Below, piece by piece: positions 1 through 6,632 of a DNA stretch of 21,208 bases (the stretch's first letter is position 1; each line of letters begins with the position of its first letter). Source of the DNA: CAINDZ01 sp041908585 (GTDB lineage Bacteria > Krumholzibacteriota > Krumholzibacteriia > LZORAL124-64-63); contig JAYRFB010000035.1 of assembly GCA_041908585.1 (NCBI GenBank), forward strand, positions 1 to 21,208, read 5' to 3'. Under the pieces are notes generated by a model. That model was given only the letters and a program-made list of their open reading frames with translations, did not search any database and had not been told where the DNA came from. The position numbers and the translations under genes are program-made.

Positions 1-643
1 CGGGATTGTTCCAGATGCGGGTGGCCAGGTCGGGGTGCGCCAGCCAGACGCCGGTGTCGATGTGGCCCACGACCACGCCCGTGCCGTCGAAGCCGAGCTC
101 GCTCCACACGCGCTGCGCCTTGATGTACTTCACGCCCCAGGCGGTGTCGGTGGCCGCCGGCGACAGCTCGCCCAGCGGGGCCGGCTCGCGCACCGCGTCG
201 TACGACGCCACCAGGTTGTCGTGCAGCAGCACGCCGTCGCCGGGCAGCCGGCCGAGCCGCGCCACCATCGCCGCATTGGCCTCGAACGCCAGCGCGCCGG
301 CGATGTACAGCTCGCGCACGCCGGCCACGTCCTCGCCCTGCCCGGGATTGGACAGTGCGCCCAGCGCGCCGGTCGCGGTGCTCTTGAGGCGACGCTTGAG
401 CGCGGCCAGGACCTGCGCGCGCCGCTTGCCGGGATCGGCCCGGTCAAGGTCGTCCACGACGTCGGCGGGGACGCGATGGTCGCCGCCGAAAACCAGGATG
501 ACCGGGACACGGCCGGCGGTCCCCTTGGCGGCCAGGGCCGCCTCCAGACCCGGGTCGATGGTCAGCGCGGCCGCCGGCCCGGCGGCCGCCAAGGCGACCG
601 TCAGCGCCGTCAACAGGAACAGTGGCAGGAACTTGCGTGACAT
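1..643 (-). CDS. S8 (subtilisin-like) serine peptidase, N-terminal part
   Basis: Partial gene; only the first 214 codons lie in the window and the rest runs off the left edge. The protein begins with a signal peptide (MSRKFLPLFLL..., hydrophobic to about residue 27). About 140 residues with the character of an I9-type inhibitory pro-region follow. The peptidase domain then opens with GVKYIKAQRVW and the catalytic-Asp block VVVGHIDTGVWLAHPDLA (Asp of DTG near residue 195). The His and Ser blocks would lie beyond the edge. The ATG has an AGGGGGAT ribosome binding site about 7 nt upstream and a sigma70-like promoter about 155 nt upstream. The product is probably a secreted, self-processing protease. 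The family call is firm; substrate and C-terminal domains are unknown. Confidence 0.9.
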   Translation of the reverse strand, partial: MSRKFLPLFLLTALTVALAAAGPAAALTIDPGLEAALAAKGTAGRVPVILVFGGDHRVPADVVDDLDRADPGKRRAQVLAALKRRLKSTATGALGALSNPGQGEDVAGVRELYIAGALAFEANAAMVARLGRLPGDGVLLHDNLVASYDAVREPAPLGELSPAATDTAWGVKYIKAQRVWSELGFDGTGVVVGHIDTGVWLAHPDLATRIWNNP

Positions 644-798
644 TTGGATATCCCCCTGGCTCGGCTGTGCGGGCGCTCCCGGGCGACGGGCGCGCGGCGC
701 CGGCTACGAATTCGGGCCCACGTGCCGGGGCCCTTGAGCGTCGATTCAGGGAATCAGACTCAAGACCAGGCGATGCGGGCGAACGCGGCATCGGCGTG

Positions 799-827
799 AG
801 TCTACCAAAAACCTGTCGAAATTGCAA
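799..827 (-). promoter_or_regulatory. sigma70-like promoter for the S8 peptidase gene
   Basis: On the minus strand TTGCAA (822-827) and TAGACT (799-804) are separated by exactly 17 nt, inside a short AT-rich patch of GC-rich sequence. Each hexamer matches 4 of 6 consensus positions. The predicted start near 791 leaves a leader of about 150 nt before the ATG at 643. Rating is by inspection only. Confidence 0.5.
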
Positions 828-835
828 TTGTGCGC

Positions 836-875
836 CCCCGGAGCCTCCGGGGCGGGAACCCGCGGCTGGCGCGGG
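836..875 (-). terminator. pair of GC hairpins just downstream of the OsmC gene
   Basis: Two inverted repeats follow the OsmC stop codon on the minus strand. One is CCCGCG/CGCGGG with a 5-nt loop (859-875), starting 4 nt after the stop. The other is CCCCGGA/TCCGGGG with a 3-nt loop (836-852). Neither is followed by a U tract, so this could be a non-canonical terminator or a 3'-end stabiliser. It lies between OsmC and the promoter of the S8 gene. Confidence 0.35.
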
Positions 876-879
876 CCGT

Positions 880-1308
880 TCAAGGCTGGATCTCGACCGT
901 ATGCGCCAGCGCCACGCCTCCCCGGGCCAGCATCGCCGACACCGAGCAGTACTTGTCCTGCGAGAGGGCCACCGCCCGCTCGACGCGCTTCGGGTCGAGG
1001 TCGCCCTCGAGCCGGTAGTGCAGCGCGATGCGCGTGAAGACGCGCGGGTGGTCGTCGGCCCGTTCGTAGGTGGCGCTGACGGTCAACCCGCGCAGCGGCT
1101 GGCGCATGCCCTCCAGGATGCTGGCCACGTCCACGGCCGTGCAGCCGGCCAGTCCCATCACGACCAGCTCCATCGGCGAGGGCGCCGTGCCGCCGCCGCC
1201 GTGCTCGGGCGGGGTGTCGGTGACCAGGGCGTGCCCGGTGTGCGAGCGGTGCACGAACTGGCGGCCGCCGGTCCAGGTGCAGGTGACGGTCGGGGTGGTG
1301 TCGCTCAT
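880..1308 (-). CDS. OsmC/Ohr family protein
   Basis: A 142-residue protein, the usual length for the OsmC/YhfA branch of the OsmC/Ohr family, whose peroxidase members reduce organic hydroperoxides with a pair of reactive cysteines. Both cysteines are visible: Cys56 in MGLAGCTAVDV and Cys121 in QDKYCSVSAM. The Gly-rich segment HGGGGTAPSPMELVVMGL (about 36-53) is typical of the family. There is no signal peptide, so it is cytoplasmic. The ATG is preceded by AGGAAGG about 8 nt away. It lies 37 nt downstream of the YihY gene and is probably co-transcribed with it. It looks closer to YhfA/OsmC than to Ohr, but the physiological substrate cannot be read from the sequence. Confidence 0.9.
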   Translation of the reverse strand: MSDTTPTVTCTWTGGRQFVHRSHTGHALVTDTPPEHGGGGTAPSPMELVVMGLAGCTAVDVASILEGMRQPLRGLTVSATYERADDHPRVFTRIALHYRLEGDLDPKRVERAVALSQDKYCSVSAMLARGGVALAHTVEIQP

Positions 1309-1345
1309 CGTCGTCCGCCTTCCTCTCGCGCACCGGCACCGCCGG

Positions 1346-2221
1346 TCAGCGCCGTGTGTGCAGCGGCTGGTGCTGCTCCTGGTCGATGCGCTTCATCAGC
1401 GAGTTGATCTCGGCGCCCAGCAGGAAAACCAGCCCCGACAGCCAGAACCAGACCATGAGGATGACCAGGCCGGCGATGGAGCCGTAGGTCATGTCGTAGC
1501 TGTTGAAGTTGCGCAGGAAGTAGCGGAAGCCCGAGGAGGCGCCCATCCACAGCAGCGTGCCGGTGACGGCTCCGGGCAGGATCCAGCGGAAGCGCTGCTT
1601 CGCCTCCGGCGCGATGTAGTAGAGGATCGACAGCGACACCAGCGTCAGCCCGAACGCCATGGGCAGGCGCACGCTGGTCCAGAACGTGTTGGTCTCGCTG
1701 GCGATGTGCAGCATCTCGAAGACGCCCTGCGTCACGCGCGGCCCCACCAGCACGATCACGAAGGCGAGCACCCACAGGAAGGCCAGCACCAGCGTCAGCC
1801 AGATCGAGAGGATCTTCTGCTTGAGGAGGTTGCGCCGCGGCCGGATGTTGTAGGCGCGGTTGATGGTCGTGATCAGCGCGCCGGTGGCCATCGAGGCGCC
1901 CCACAGCGAGGCCACGAGGCCCAGCCCGAACAGCCCCTGGTTGCCGGCCGGCAGCAGGCCCAGGACGGTCTCGGCCACGTAGCTCGCCGCTTCCGGCGGC
2001 ATCTGCGTGCCCAGCTCCCGCAGCAGCTCGGTCTGCAGGGCGCGGCCGACCGGGAACAGCCCGATGATGTTCAGCAGGAAGATCATCAGCGGGAACAGGC
2101 CCAGCACGTTGTAGAACGCGATCTGGGCGGCCATGCCCATGCAGTCGTCGTGGGCGATCCCCCGTTGCAGGCGCACGAGGAACAGCCAGGCGCGTTTGAG
2201 GCGTCGCGTGAGGATCCGCAT
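1346..2221 (-). CDS. YihY/BrkB family inner-membrane protein
   Basis: A 291-residue polytopic membrane protein. The conserved N-terminal element DDCMGMAAQIAFYNVLGLFPLMIFLL (about 26-51) and later hydrophobic stretches (about 98-118, 140-163, 182-204, 213-235 and 245-268) match the YihY/BrkB family (UPF0761), long misannotated as ribonuclease BN. The molecular function is not established. The chosen ATG at 2221 lacks a clear Shine-Dalgarno sequence. It is kept because family members have about 25-35 residues before the first membrane block, and starts further in (MGMAAQ) would cut into conserved sequence. The short cytoplasmic tail ends in DQEQHQPLHTRR. The gene sits between the GroES-like gene (62 nt upstream) and OsmC (37 nt downstream) on the same strand. 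Confidence 0.88.
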   Translation of the reverse strand: MRILTRRLKRAWLFLVRLQRGIAHDDCMGMAAQIAFYNVLGLFPLMIFLLNIIGLFPVGRALQTELLRELGTQMPPEAASYVAETVLGLLPAGNQGLFGLGLVASLWGASMATGALITTINRAYNIRPRRNLLKQKILSIWLTLVLAFLWVLAFVIVLVGPRVTQGVFEMLHIASETNTFWTSVRLPMAFGLTLVSLSILYYIAPEAKQRFRWILPGAVTGTLLWMGASSGFRYFLRNFNSYDMTYGSIAGLVILMVWFWLSGLVFLLGAEINSLMKRIDQEQHQPLHTRR

Positions 2222-2282
2222 AGGGCAGGTACGATGCGGCAGGACGGGGCGCCGCGCAACAGCAAAGGTCCGGGCGCCGGCG

Positions 2283-2690
2283 TCAGTCCCCGGCCTCAGG
2301 CTCCCAGGCCGGCCCCTCCGTCTCGAAGCCCTCGCGCACCAGCACCAGCACCGCCCCGTTGGGCACGATCAGGTAGGCCCGCTTCTCGAAGGTGATCTCG
2401 ACCGCCGCCTTGCGCATGAACAGCACGTAGTCGCCCTCCTGCGCCTGCATGGGCAGGTAGTGGGCGCGCGTGGCGTGGTCGCCCTCGCTCCAGGAGTCGT
2501 CGGTCATGTCCAGCGGGTTGACCACGGGCACGCCCGGCCCCACCGAGACGACCCAGCCGCCGGCGGCCTGGCGCGAGGCGATCGCCGTCTGCGGCAGGTA
2601 GAGGCCGGCGTTCGTGCGCTCGTCGCCCTCCTCCGGCCGCACCAGCAGGCGGTCGCCGACGACGATCAGCTTCTTCTTCAGGCGCGGCAT
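2283..2690 (-). CDS. divergent GroES/Cpn10-like co-chaperonin family protein
   Basis: A 135-residue protein of the Cpn10 fold. It has the opening strand LIVVGDRLLVRPEE (8-21), a mobile-loop-like stretch NAGLYLPQTAIASRQAAGGWVVSVGPG (27-53), and the closing elements EGDYVLFMRKAAVEI and YLIVPNGAVLVLV. It is longer than true GroES (about 95 residues). The extra length comes from an insert at about 54-83 and an acidic tail ending EPEAGD. The loop reads AGLYLP rather than the usual GGIVLP, and there is no groEL nearby. It is therefore probably a paralogue rather than the housekeeping co-chaperonin. Its start lies 8 nt after the stop of the SDR gene, so the two are likely co-transcribed and translationally linked; a GGAG lies about 12 nt upstream. 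Confidence 0.82.
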   Translation of the reverse strand: MPRLKKKLIVVGDRLLVRPEEGDERTNAGLYLPQTAIASRQAAGGWVVSVGPGVPVVNPLDMTDDSWSEGDHATRAHYLPMQAQEGDYVLFMRKAAVEITFEKRAYLIVPNGAVLVLVREGFETEGPAWEPEAGD

Positions 2691-2698
2691 GGCTCGCT

Positions 2699-3460
2699 TC
2701 AGCTCCAGGGTTGCAGGTGTTGGCCGCCGTCCACGTGTACGGTCTGTCCCGTCAGGGCCGGGGCCGCGAGCACGAACAGCAGGGCGTCGGCGACGTCATC
2801 GGGCGTCGGGTAGCGGCGCAGCGGCAGCGCCTCGCGCGGGGTGCGCTGGTAGCCGCCGGCCGGGACCTCCGGCGGCAGCACGGCGCCGAGGGCCAGCTCG
2901 TTGACCCGCACGCGCGGGGCCAGGGCCAGCGCCAGGCTGCGCGTCAGGCCGTGCAGCCCGACCTTGCTGACGGTGTAGGCGAAGTGGTCGGCGCCGGGCC
3001 GCAGCGCGCGCCCGTCGTTCAGGTTGACGATGTCGGCGGGACCGTCGCCCGCCAGCTGCGCCGCGAACGACTGCGACAGCAGGAACGGCGCGCGCAGGTT
3101 GACCGCCTGGGCATGGTCCCAGTCGGCCACGGTCGTGGTCGCCGCAGCACCCGGCGCGAACACCGAGGCGTTGTTGACCAGGATATCCAGCGGGGCGGCG
3201 CAGGTGTCGGCGGCGCGCCGGCACAGCGCAGAGGCCGCGCGCGCGTCGGCCAGGTCGCCGTCGACCAGGAAGGCGCGGCCGCCCAGCACCTCGATGCCGG
3301 CGGCGGTCGCCCGCGCATCGTCCTGCGAGGTCCGGTAGTGGATCACGACCGTGGCGCCGGCGCGCGCCAGGGCTGAGGCCATCGCGCGGCCCAGCCGCCG
3401 CGCCCCGCCGGTGACCAGCGCCGTCCGCCCTTCCAGGAACTTCCGCGTCTCGCGGGCCAT
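2699..3460 (-). CDS. SDR oxidoreductase, probable pteridine reductase (FolM/PTR1-like)
   Basis: A 253-residue classical short-chain dehydrogenase. Visible motifs are the nucleotide-binding TGGARRLG (17-24), which fits the TGX3RXG signature of pteridine reductases; HYRTS (41-45), placed where PTR1 enzymes hold the NADPH phosphate; NNAS (96-99); and YTVSK (162-166). The position usually held by catalytic Ser is Asp149, 13 residues before Tyr162, the same spacing as the Asp/Tyr/Lys set of PTR1. It is therefore likely to reduce dihydrobiopterin, dihydromonapterin or dihydrofolate-type pterins with NADPH. The reading frame stays open further upstream, but the ATG at 3460 has a strong AGGGAAGG site and starts just before the Rossmann fold. 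Unspecified SDR activity remains possible. Confidence 0.85.
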   Translation of the reverse strand: MARETRKFLEGRTALVTGGARRLGRAMASALARAGATVVIHYRTSQDDARATAAGIEVLGGRAFLVDGDLADARAASALCRRAADTCAAPLDILVNNASVFAPGAAATTTVADWDHAQAVNLRAPFLLSQSFAAQLAGDGPADIVNLNDGRALRPGADHFAYTVSKVGLHGLTRSLALALAPRVRVNELALGAVLPPEVPAGGYQRTPREALPLRRYPTPDDVADALLFVLAAPALTGQTVHVDGGQHLQPWS

Positions 3461-3530
3461 GCCCTTCCCTTCCCCTTCTCGCCACCGCCGCCGCGTCGCC
3501 GCGGCGCCGCGGCGCGCCCGCCGCGCGCCG

Positions 3531-3941
3531 CTACTGCGGGCGCAGACGCACCACGATAGCACCGGCGCCGCCCCAGCGCAGCGGCGCCTCGCTCCACGAG
3601 GCCACCAGCGCCGGGCGGGCGTCGCACCAGCGCCGCACCTCCGGGCCCAGCACCGGCACACCGCCCGTCGAGTGCTGCCCCTTGCCGTGCACGACCAGCA
3701 CCTCGACCTGGCCGCGCGAGGCGTGGGCGCGCAGCTGGAACTCGAGCCGCTCCAGCGCCTCAGCCAGCTTCAGCTTGCGCAGCAGGATCTCCGGCGGGCG
3801 GCCCGGTTCGCGCCGCGGGTCGCGTTCCCGCCGCTCGTCGTCGTCGTCGCTGGTGTCCACCGCGTCGTGCCGGATCGAGCGGCGCAGCCCGCGCTTCGGC
3901 GCGGCCGGACCTTCGTCGCGTCGCTTCCGGCGCGGCGTCAT
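3531..3941 (-). CDS. Smr-domain protein (second of a tandem pair)
   Basis: A 136-residue protein. The first 50 residues are very basic and acidic in turn (RRKRRDE..., then TSDDDDERRERDPRREPGR, partly encoded by a short GTC-type triplet run). A small Smr domain follows, with LKLAEALERLEFQLRAH (57-73), the core motif VVHGKGQHSTGG (83-94), VLGPEVRRWC and a terminal AGAIVVRLR strand. Smr domains occur at the C terminus of MutS2 and in stand-alone nucleases acting on branched DNA or on collided-ribosome mRNA. The usual LDLHG motif before the first helix is not recognisable here, so nuclease activity is uncertain. It begins 1 nt after the stop of the other Smr gene (TGA-G-ATG), which implies translational coupling. 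Confidence 0.82.
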   Translation of the reverse strand: MTPRRKRRDEGPAAPKRGLRRSIRHDAVDTSDDDDERRERDPRREPGRPPEILLRKLKLAEALERLEFQLRAHASRGQVEVLVVHGKGQHSTGGVPVLGPEVRRWCDARPALVASWSEAPLRWGGAGAIVVRLRPQ

Positions 3942-3942
3942 C

Positions 3943-4296
3943 TCAGTCCTTCAGCCGCACGACGGTGGCGCCCCACGAGGAGGCGTCGGTCGCCAGGCCG
4001 AACGATGCGACATCGTCGCGCGCGGCCAGCACCGCATGCACCAGCTCGCGCAGCGCGCCGATCCCCTTGCCGTGGATGATCCGCAGGTCGCGCAGCCCCG
4101 CCTCGCGGCTGGCGTCCAGCCAGTCGCCCACCAGCGCCCGCGCCTGCGAGGGCGGGAACTGGTGCAGGTCCAGGATGCCGTCCAGGGGCAACGGCTGCGG
4201 CGGCGACACACCTTCGCCGTCACCGTCCAGTGGCGCGTTCCCGATGCCCGGCACCGCGCCCTGCCCATCACCTGCCGGATGTCCGCGCCTGGCCAT
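3943..4296 (-). CDS. Smr-domain protein (first of a tandem pair)
   Basis: A 117-residue protein. After a Gly/Pro-rich, probably disordered N terminus (1-38) it carries a compact Smr domain: ILDLHQFPPSQARALVGDWL (41-60, the LDLH motif), RIIHGKGIGALRELVHAVL (72-90, the HGKG core) and WGATVVRLKD at the C terminus. Unlike its downstream neighbour it keeps both LDLH and HGKG, so it is the better candidate for an active Smr nuclease. The ATG has a GGGAGGGCAGG purine tract directly upstream. It lies 69 nt downstream of the M50 protease gene on the same strand, and read-through from the RiPP-like cluster is possible. The family is clear; the nucleic-acid target is not. Confidence 0.85.
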   Translation of the reverse strand: MARRGHPAGDGQGAVPGIGNAPLDGDGEGVSPPQPLPLDGILDLHQFPPSQARALVGDWLDASREAGLRDLRIIHGKGIGALRELVHAVLAARDDVASFGLATDASSWGATVVRLKD

Positions 4297-4365
4297 GCCT
4301 GCCCTCCCGGATGATCCCTGTGGGCATGATAGCGCACGACGGAGCCGCGGCCCAGCCGCGTCGAC

Positions 4366-5436
4366 TCAGGATGTCGACGGGCCCGCTGCCCGCGCGGCGC
4401 GCCGACGCCGGCGCCAGGCGCGCATCGCCACTGCGACAAGGACCGCCAGCGCGCCCAGCTGCAGGAGCGCAGCCAGCGCCACGCGCGCCGGGGCGGGCAG
4501 GTGCCAGCCGGCGGCGGCTGTCGCCGCTGCCGCCAGCGCGGCCACGCGCACCGGCAGCAGGCAGCAGGCCAGCACCGTCATGGCCACGCGGACGGCCGCC
4601 AGCGCGGCCTCGAGGCGGCGCGCGGTATCTCTTGCGGGAGAGGCGGGAGAAGCGGGAGTGCCGGGGGTGCCGGGGGTGCCGGCCGCGCCTGCGCGAGCGG
4701 CCACACCGTCCTCGGGACCGAGGGCATCGCGAAGCGCCCAGGTGCCGTCGCTGCGCGCCAGCGGCAGCAGCGACCAGGCCAGGGCCACCAGCGAGGCCAG
4801 CGCCGCGGTGGCGGCCGCCGCGGCGAGCGGGCCGGCTGCCGCGGCGGCGACAACCGCCAGCATCCCGGCGGCACCGGCCTGGAACGCCGGCCCGGCCAGG
4901 TCCACGCGCACGCGCGCGCCGCGCGGCAGCAGACAGACGGCGCTGACATCGGCGAACAGGACGGGCACCACCACGCAGACGCCGACGCCGATGGCGCCCG
5001 GCGCGTAGCCCGCGCGGTGCAGGGCGGCCGCGTGCCCGAGCTCGTGCAGGCCGGCGCCCGCGGCGAACAGCAGCAGGGCCGGCCACGAGAACCCGCCGGC
5101 CAGGGTCCACGGCCGCAGGCAGGCGACGGCGGCCAGGCCCGCCGCGGCCAGGAACGCGAGCCCCGCGCCCGAGGCTGCCGGGGCCAGCCCCCGCGCCAGC
5201 GCGCGCACGACCGGGGCCGGCAGCAGCGTGGCGTGCACCAGCAGCCCGCGGCCGCGCCGGGCCGGCCCCGCGCCGGCGCCGAGGCGCACGCCCGGCCTGG
5301 CCAGCAGGTCGCGGCCGACCTGCGGGTCGACCACCAGCAGGCGCTGCCCCGCCTGCACGAGCCACGGTCCGCTCGGGTGCGGGTGCACCTGCAGGCAGCC
5401 GGCGTCCGGCCGGCGCCGCCGCCAGTGGCGGCTCAC
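4366..5436 (-). CDS. M50 (site-2-protease-like) membrane metalloprotease of the RiPP-like cluster
   Basis: A 356-residue polytopic membrane protein starting at a GTG whose TG is shared with the TGA stop of the acyltransferase gene (GTGA, 4-nt overlap). Catalytic features of family M50 are present: the zinc motif HELGHAAALHRAGY (131-144) inside a hydrophobic segment and the third-ligand region LLPLARSDGTWALRDALG (223-240, Asp230). Between them lies VVVPVLFADVSAVCLLPRGARVRVDLAGPAFQAG (156-188), a pattern typical of the 'putative peptide zinc metalloprotease' group found in peptide-modification operons. A Gly/Thr/Pro and Ala/Ser/Pro linker (about 251-268), encoded by short tandem DNA repeats, separates the last two membrane regions. 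The likely job is intramembrane or leader cleavage, or handling of the 92-residue peptide; that role is inference from position. Confidence 0.82.
   Translation of the reverse strand: MSRHWRRRRPDAGCLQVHPHPSGPWLVQAGQRLLVVDPQVGRDLLARPGVRLGAGAGPARRGRGLLVHATLLPAPVVRALARGLAPAASGAGLAFLAAAGLAAVACLRPWTLAGGFSWPALLLFAAGAGLHELGHAAALHRAGYAPGAIGVGVCVVVPVLFADVSAVCLLPRGARVRVDLAGPAFQAGAAGMLAVVAAAAAGPLAAAAATAALASLVALAWSLLPLARSDGTWALRDALGPEDGVAARAGAAGTPGTPGTPASPASPARDTARRLEAALAAVRVAMTVLACCLLPVRVAALAAAATAAAGWHLPAPARVALAALLQLGALAVLVAVAMRAWRRRRRAARAAGPSTS
4635..4682 (+). repeat. short tandem repeats inside the M50 protease gene
   Basis: A 9-bp unit (GTGCCGGGG) is repeated almost three times at 4658-4682, preceded by three GCGGGAGA-like units at about 4635-4657. 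On the coding strand they give the linker GTPGTPGTPASPASPAR between membrane segments. Unit number could vary by slippage; this is a small local repeat, not a mobile element. Confidence 0.6.
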
Positions 5437-6632
5437 GCGCCCAGCCTGGCGATGCCCAGCAGCACCAGCCGCAGCCCGTGGAAGCGGAGCCAGGCCTCGC
5501 CGTGGAACTCGCGCAGCTCCTGCAGCGTGGGGCGGCACATGCGCAGCACGTCCAGGTCCTGGTCGGCCAGCCCGGCCGCCGGGTAGAAGCGGTCGGTCGT
5601 CAGGTCGGCCAGCACGTCGCCTTCCCAGACCTCGGCCTCGTGCTCGAGCACCAGCCGCACGTGGATGTCGCGCCGGGCGCAGCACGCGGCAAACTCCCGC
5701 TCCATCTGCGGCCGGGCGCCCGGCGGCGGGACGGGATCGTCGACCTGCGTGCCGCAGAGGCAGGCGCTGCTGTCGCGCAGCATCGTCCAGTACTGCCATT
5801 GCGCGGGCCGGTCGCGGATGACGTCGAAGGCCCAGGCGAACAGCCTGCGCGTGACCTCCAGGGGATCGTCCGTCGGCAGCGGGTGCAGCGACGGCTCGCC
5901 GTCCCACACCACGGCTTCCGCGTCCCAGCGCAGCGCCACGAGATGCAGGGGACAGCCCAGCCGGCAGGCCAGCCGTGCCAGGCCCGTGCGCACGAAGATC
6001 TCGCGACCCGGCAGGGCGAAGCGCATCCCGTGCGCGTGCGTCCGGGCGATGCCGTCCTCGCCGCTGTTGCCATCGAGGTACGCCAGCACGGGGCGGCCGG
6101 CGCGCACGGCGCCGACGACCGTCCGCATGAAGCCCGGCTCGCCGACCGCGGCCCAGCTCGCGGGCTCGCGGTGCCCGAGTTGGCGCTGGAGCGTCAGCGC
6201 CGCCTCGCGGAAGCGCGGCAGTGCGTTCGCGTTCAGCATGACCAGCGGCGACAGCCCGGCCTGGAGCCACGGCTCGGGCAGCAGCTGGTAAGGCCCCGTG
6301 TGCAGCGACACGGTGATCCCCGACCTCAGCTCGGGAAACTCGGCCAGGTGGGTGCGGCCCGGGGACAGGAGGTCCTCGCCCCCGGACCACAACCTGGCGA
6401 GAGCCTCCCGTTCCCTCGCCAGGATCCGCACCTGCTCGGACCGGACCGTCTCGAGGTCCGCCAGCGTGGCGCCCGGGAACAGCGCCCGGAAGTTCCACAG
6501 TTCCCAGCCCACGGAACGGGCCGGCGGGCCGGGCGCATCGTCCGGCCGCCGGCCGGGCCCGCCGCTCCCCGGAGCGGCAGGCCGCGGCGGGCGGCCGGCG
6601 TTCAGGTCACCCGGCTGCGGGTGACGGCTCAA
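5433..6632 (-). CDS. HtrB/LpxL-like (LPLAT) acyltransferase homologue of the RiPP-like cluster
   Basis: A 399-residue protein if started at the TTG overlapping the precursor's stop (TTGA). The M50 gene downstream starts the same way and both proteins begin MSRH. A later GTG at 6512 (Val41, just before WELWNF) is the alternative. The middle resembles lysophospholipid/lipid A acyltransferases: SLHTGPYQLL (109-118, HX4D/E site region), RAGRPVLAYLDGNSGEDG (177-194) and FALPGREIFVRTGLARLACRLGCPLHLVAL (205-234). Family members transfer a fatty acyl chain from acyl-ACP or acyl-CoA. Here the catalytic acid after His111 is Gln116. A C-terminal extension (about 291-399, with CLCG and ACC cysteines) is not part of the acyltransferase and is unassigned. 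Inferred role: lipidation or other acyl modification of the upstream peptide, or a binding protein derived from such an enzyme. Confidence 0.75.
   Translation of the reverse strand: MSRHPQPGDLNAGRPPRPAAPGSGGPGRRPDDAPGPPARSVGWELWNFRALFPGATLADLETVRSEQVRILAREREALARLWSGGEDLLSPGRTHLAEFPELRSGITVSLHTGPYQLLPEPWLQAGLSPLVMLNANALPRFREAALTLQRQLGHREPASWAAVGEPGFMRTVVGAVRAGRPVLAYLDGNSGEDGIARTHAHGMRFALPGREIFVRTGLARLACRLGCPLHLVALRWDAEAVVWDGEPSLHPLPTDDPLEVTRRLFAWAFDVIRDRPAQWQYWTMLRDSSACLCGTQVDDPVPPPGARPQMEREFAACCARRDIHVRLVLEHEAEVWEGDVLADLTTDRFYPAAGLADQDLDVLRMCRPTLQELREFHGEAWLRFHGLRLVLLGIARLGA
6606..6625 (-). promoter_or_regulatory. stem-loop between precursor and acyltransferase genes
   Basis: A perfect 8-bp inverted repeat (GTCACCCG/CGGGTGAC) with a 4-nt loop begins 3 nt after the TGA of the 92-codon gene. 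There is no U tract. In RiPP operons such hairpins often raise precursor mRNA level relative to the enzymes, by partial termination or by blocking 3' decay; that role here is inferred. A second hairpin, GCCGCTC/GAGCGGC, lies 30 nt on (6561-6578). If the acyltransferase starts at 6632, both lie within its 5' coding region. Confidence 0.55.

Noticed and set aside
3461..3661. N-terminal extension of the SDR protein (MCRCWARRCG...)
   Set aside because: It overlaps the Smr gene on the same strand, is low-complexity Arg/Ala, and a strong ribosome binding site sits right before the ATG at 3460.
4366..6498. A 710-codon minus-strand frame covering both the M50 and acyltransferase genes
   Set aside because: Only its last 356 codons (from the GTG at 5436) are the M50 protease. 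The first half is out of frame with the acyltransferase, which carries the recognisable LPLAT-like blocks.
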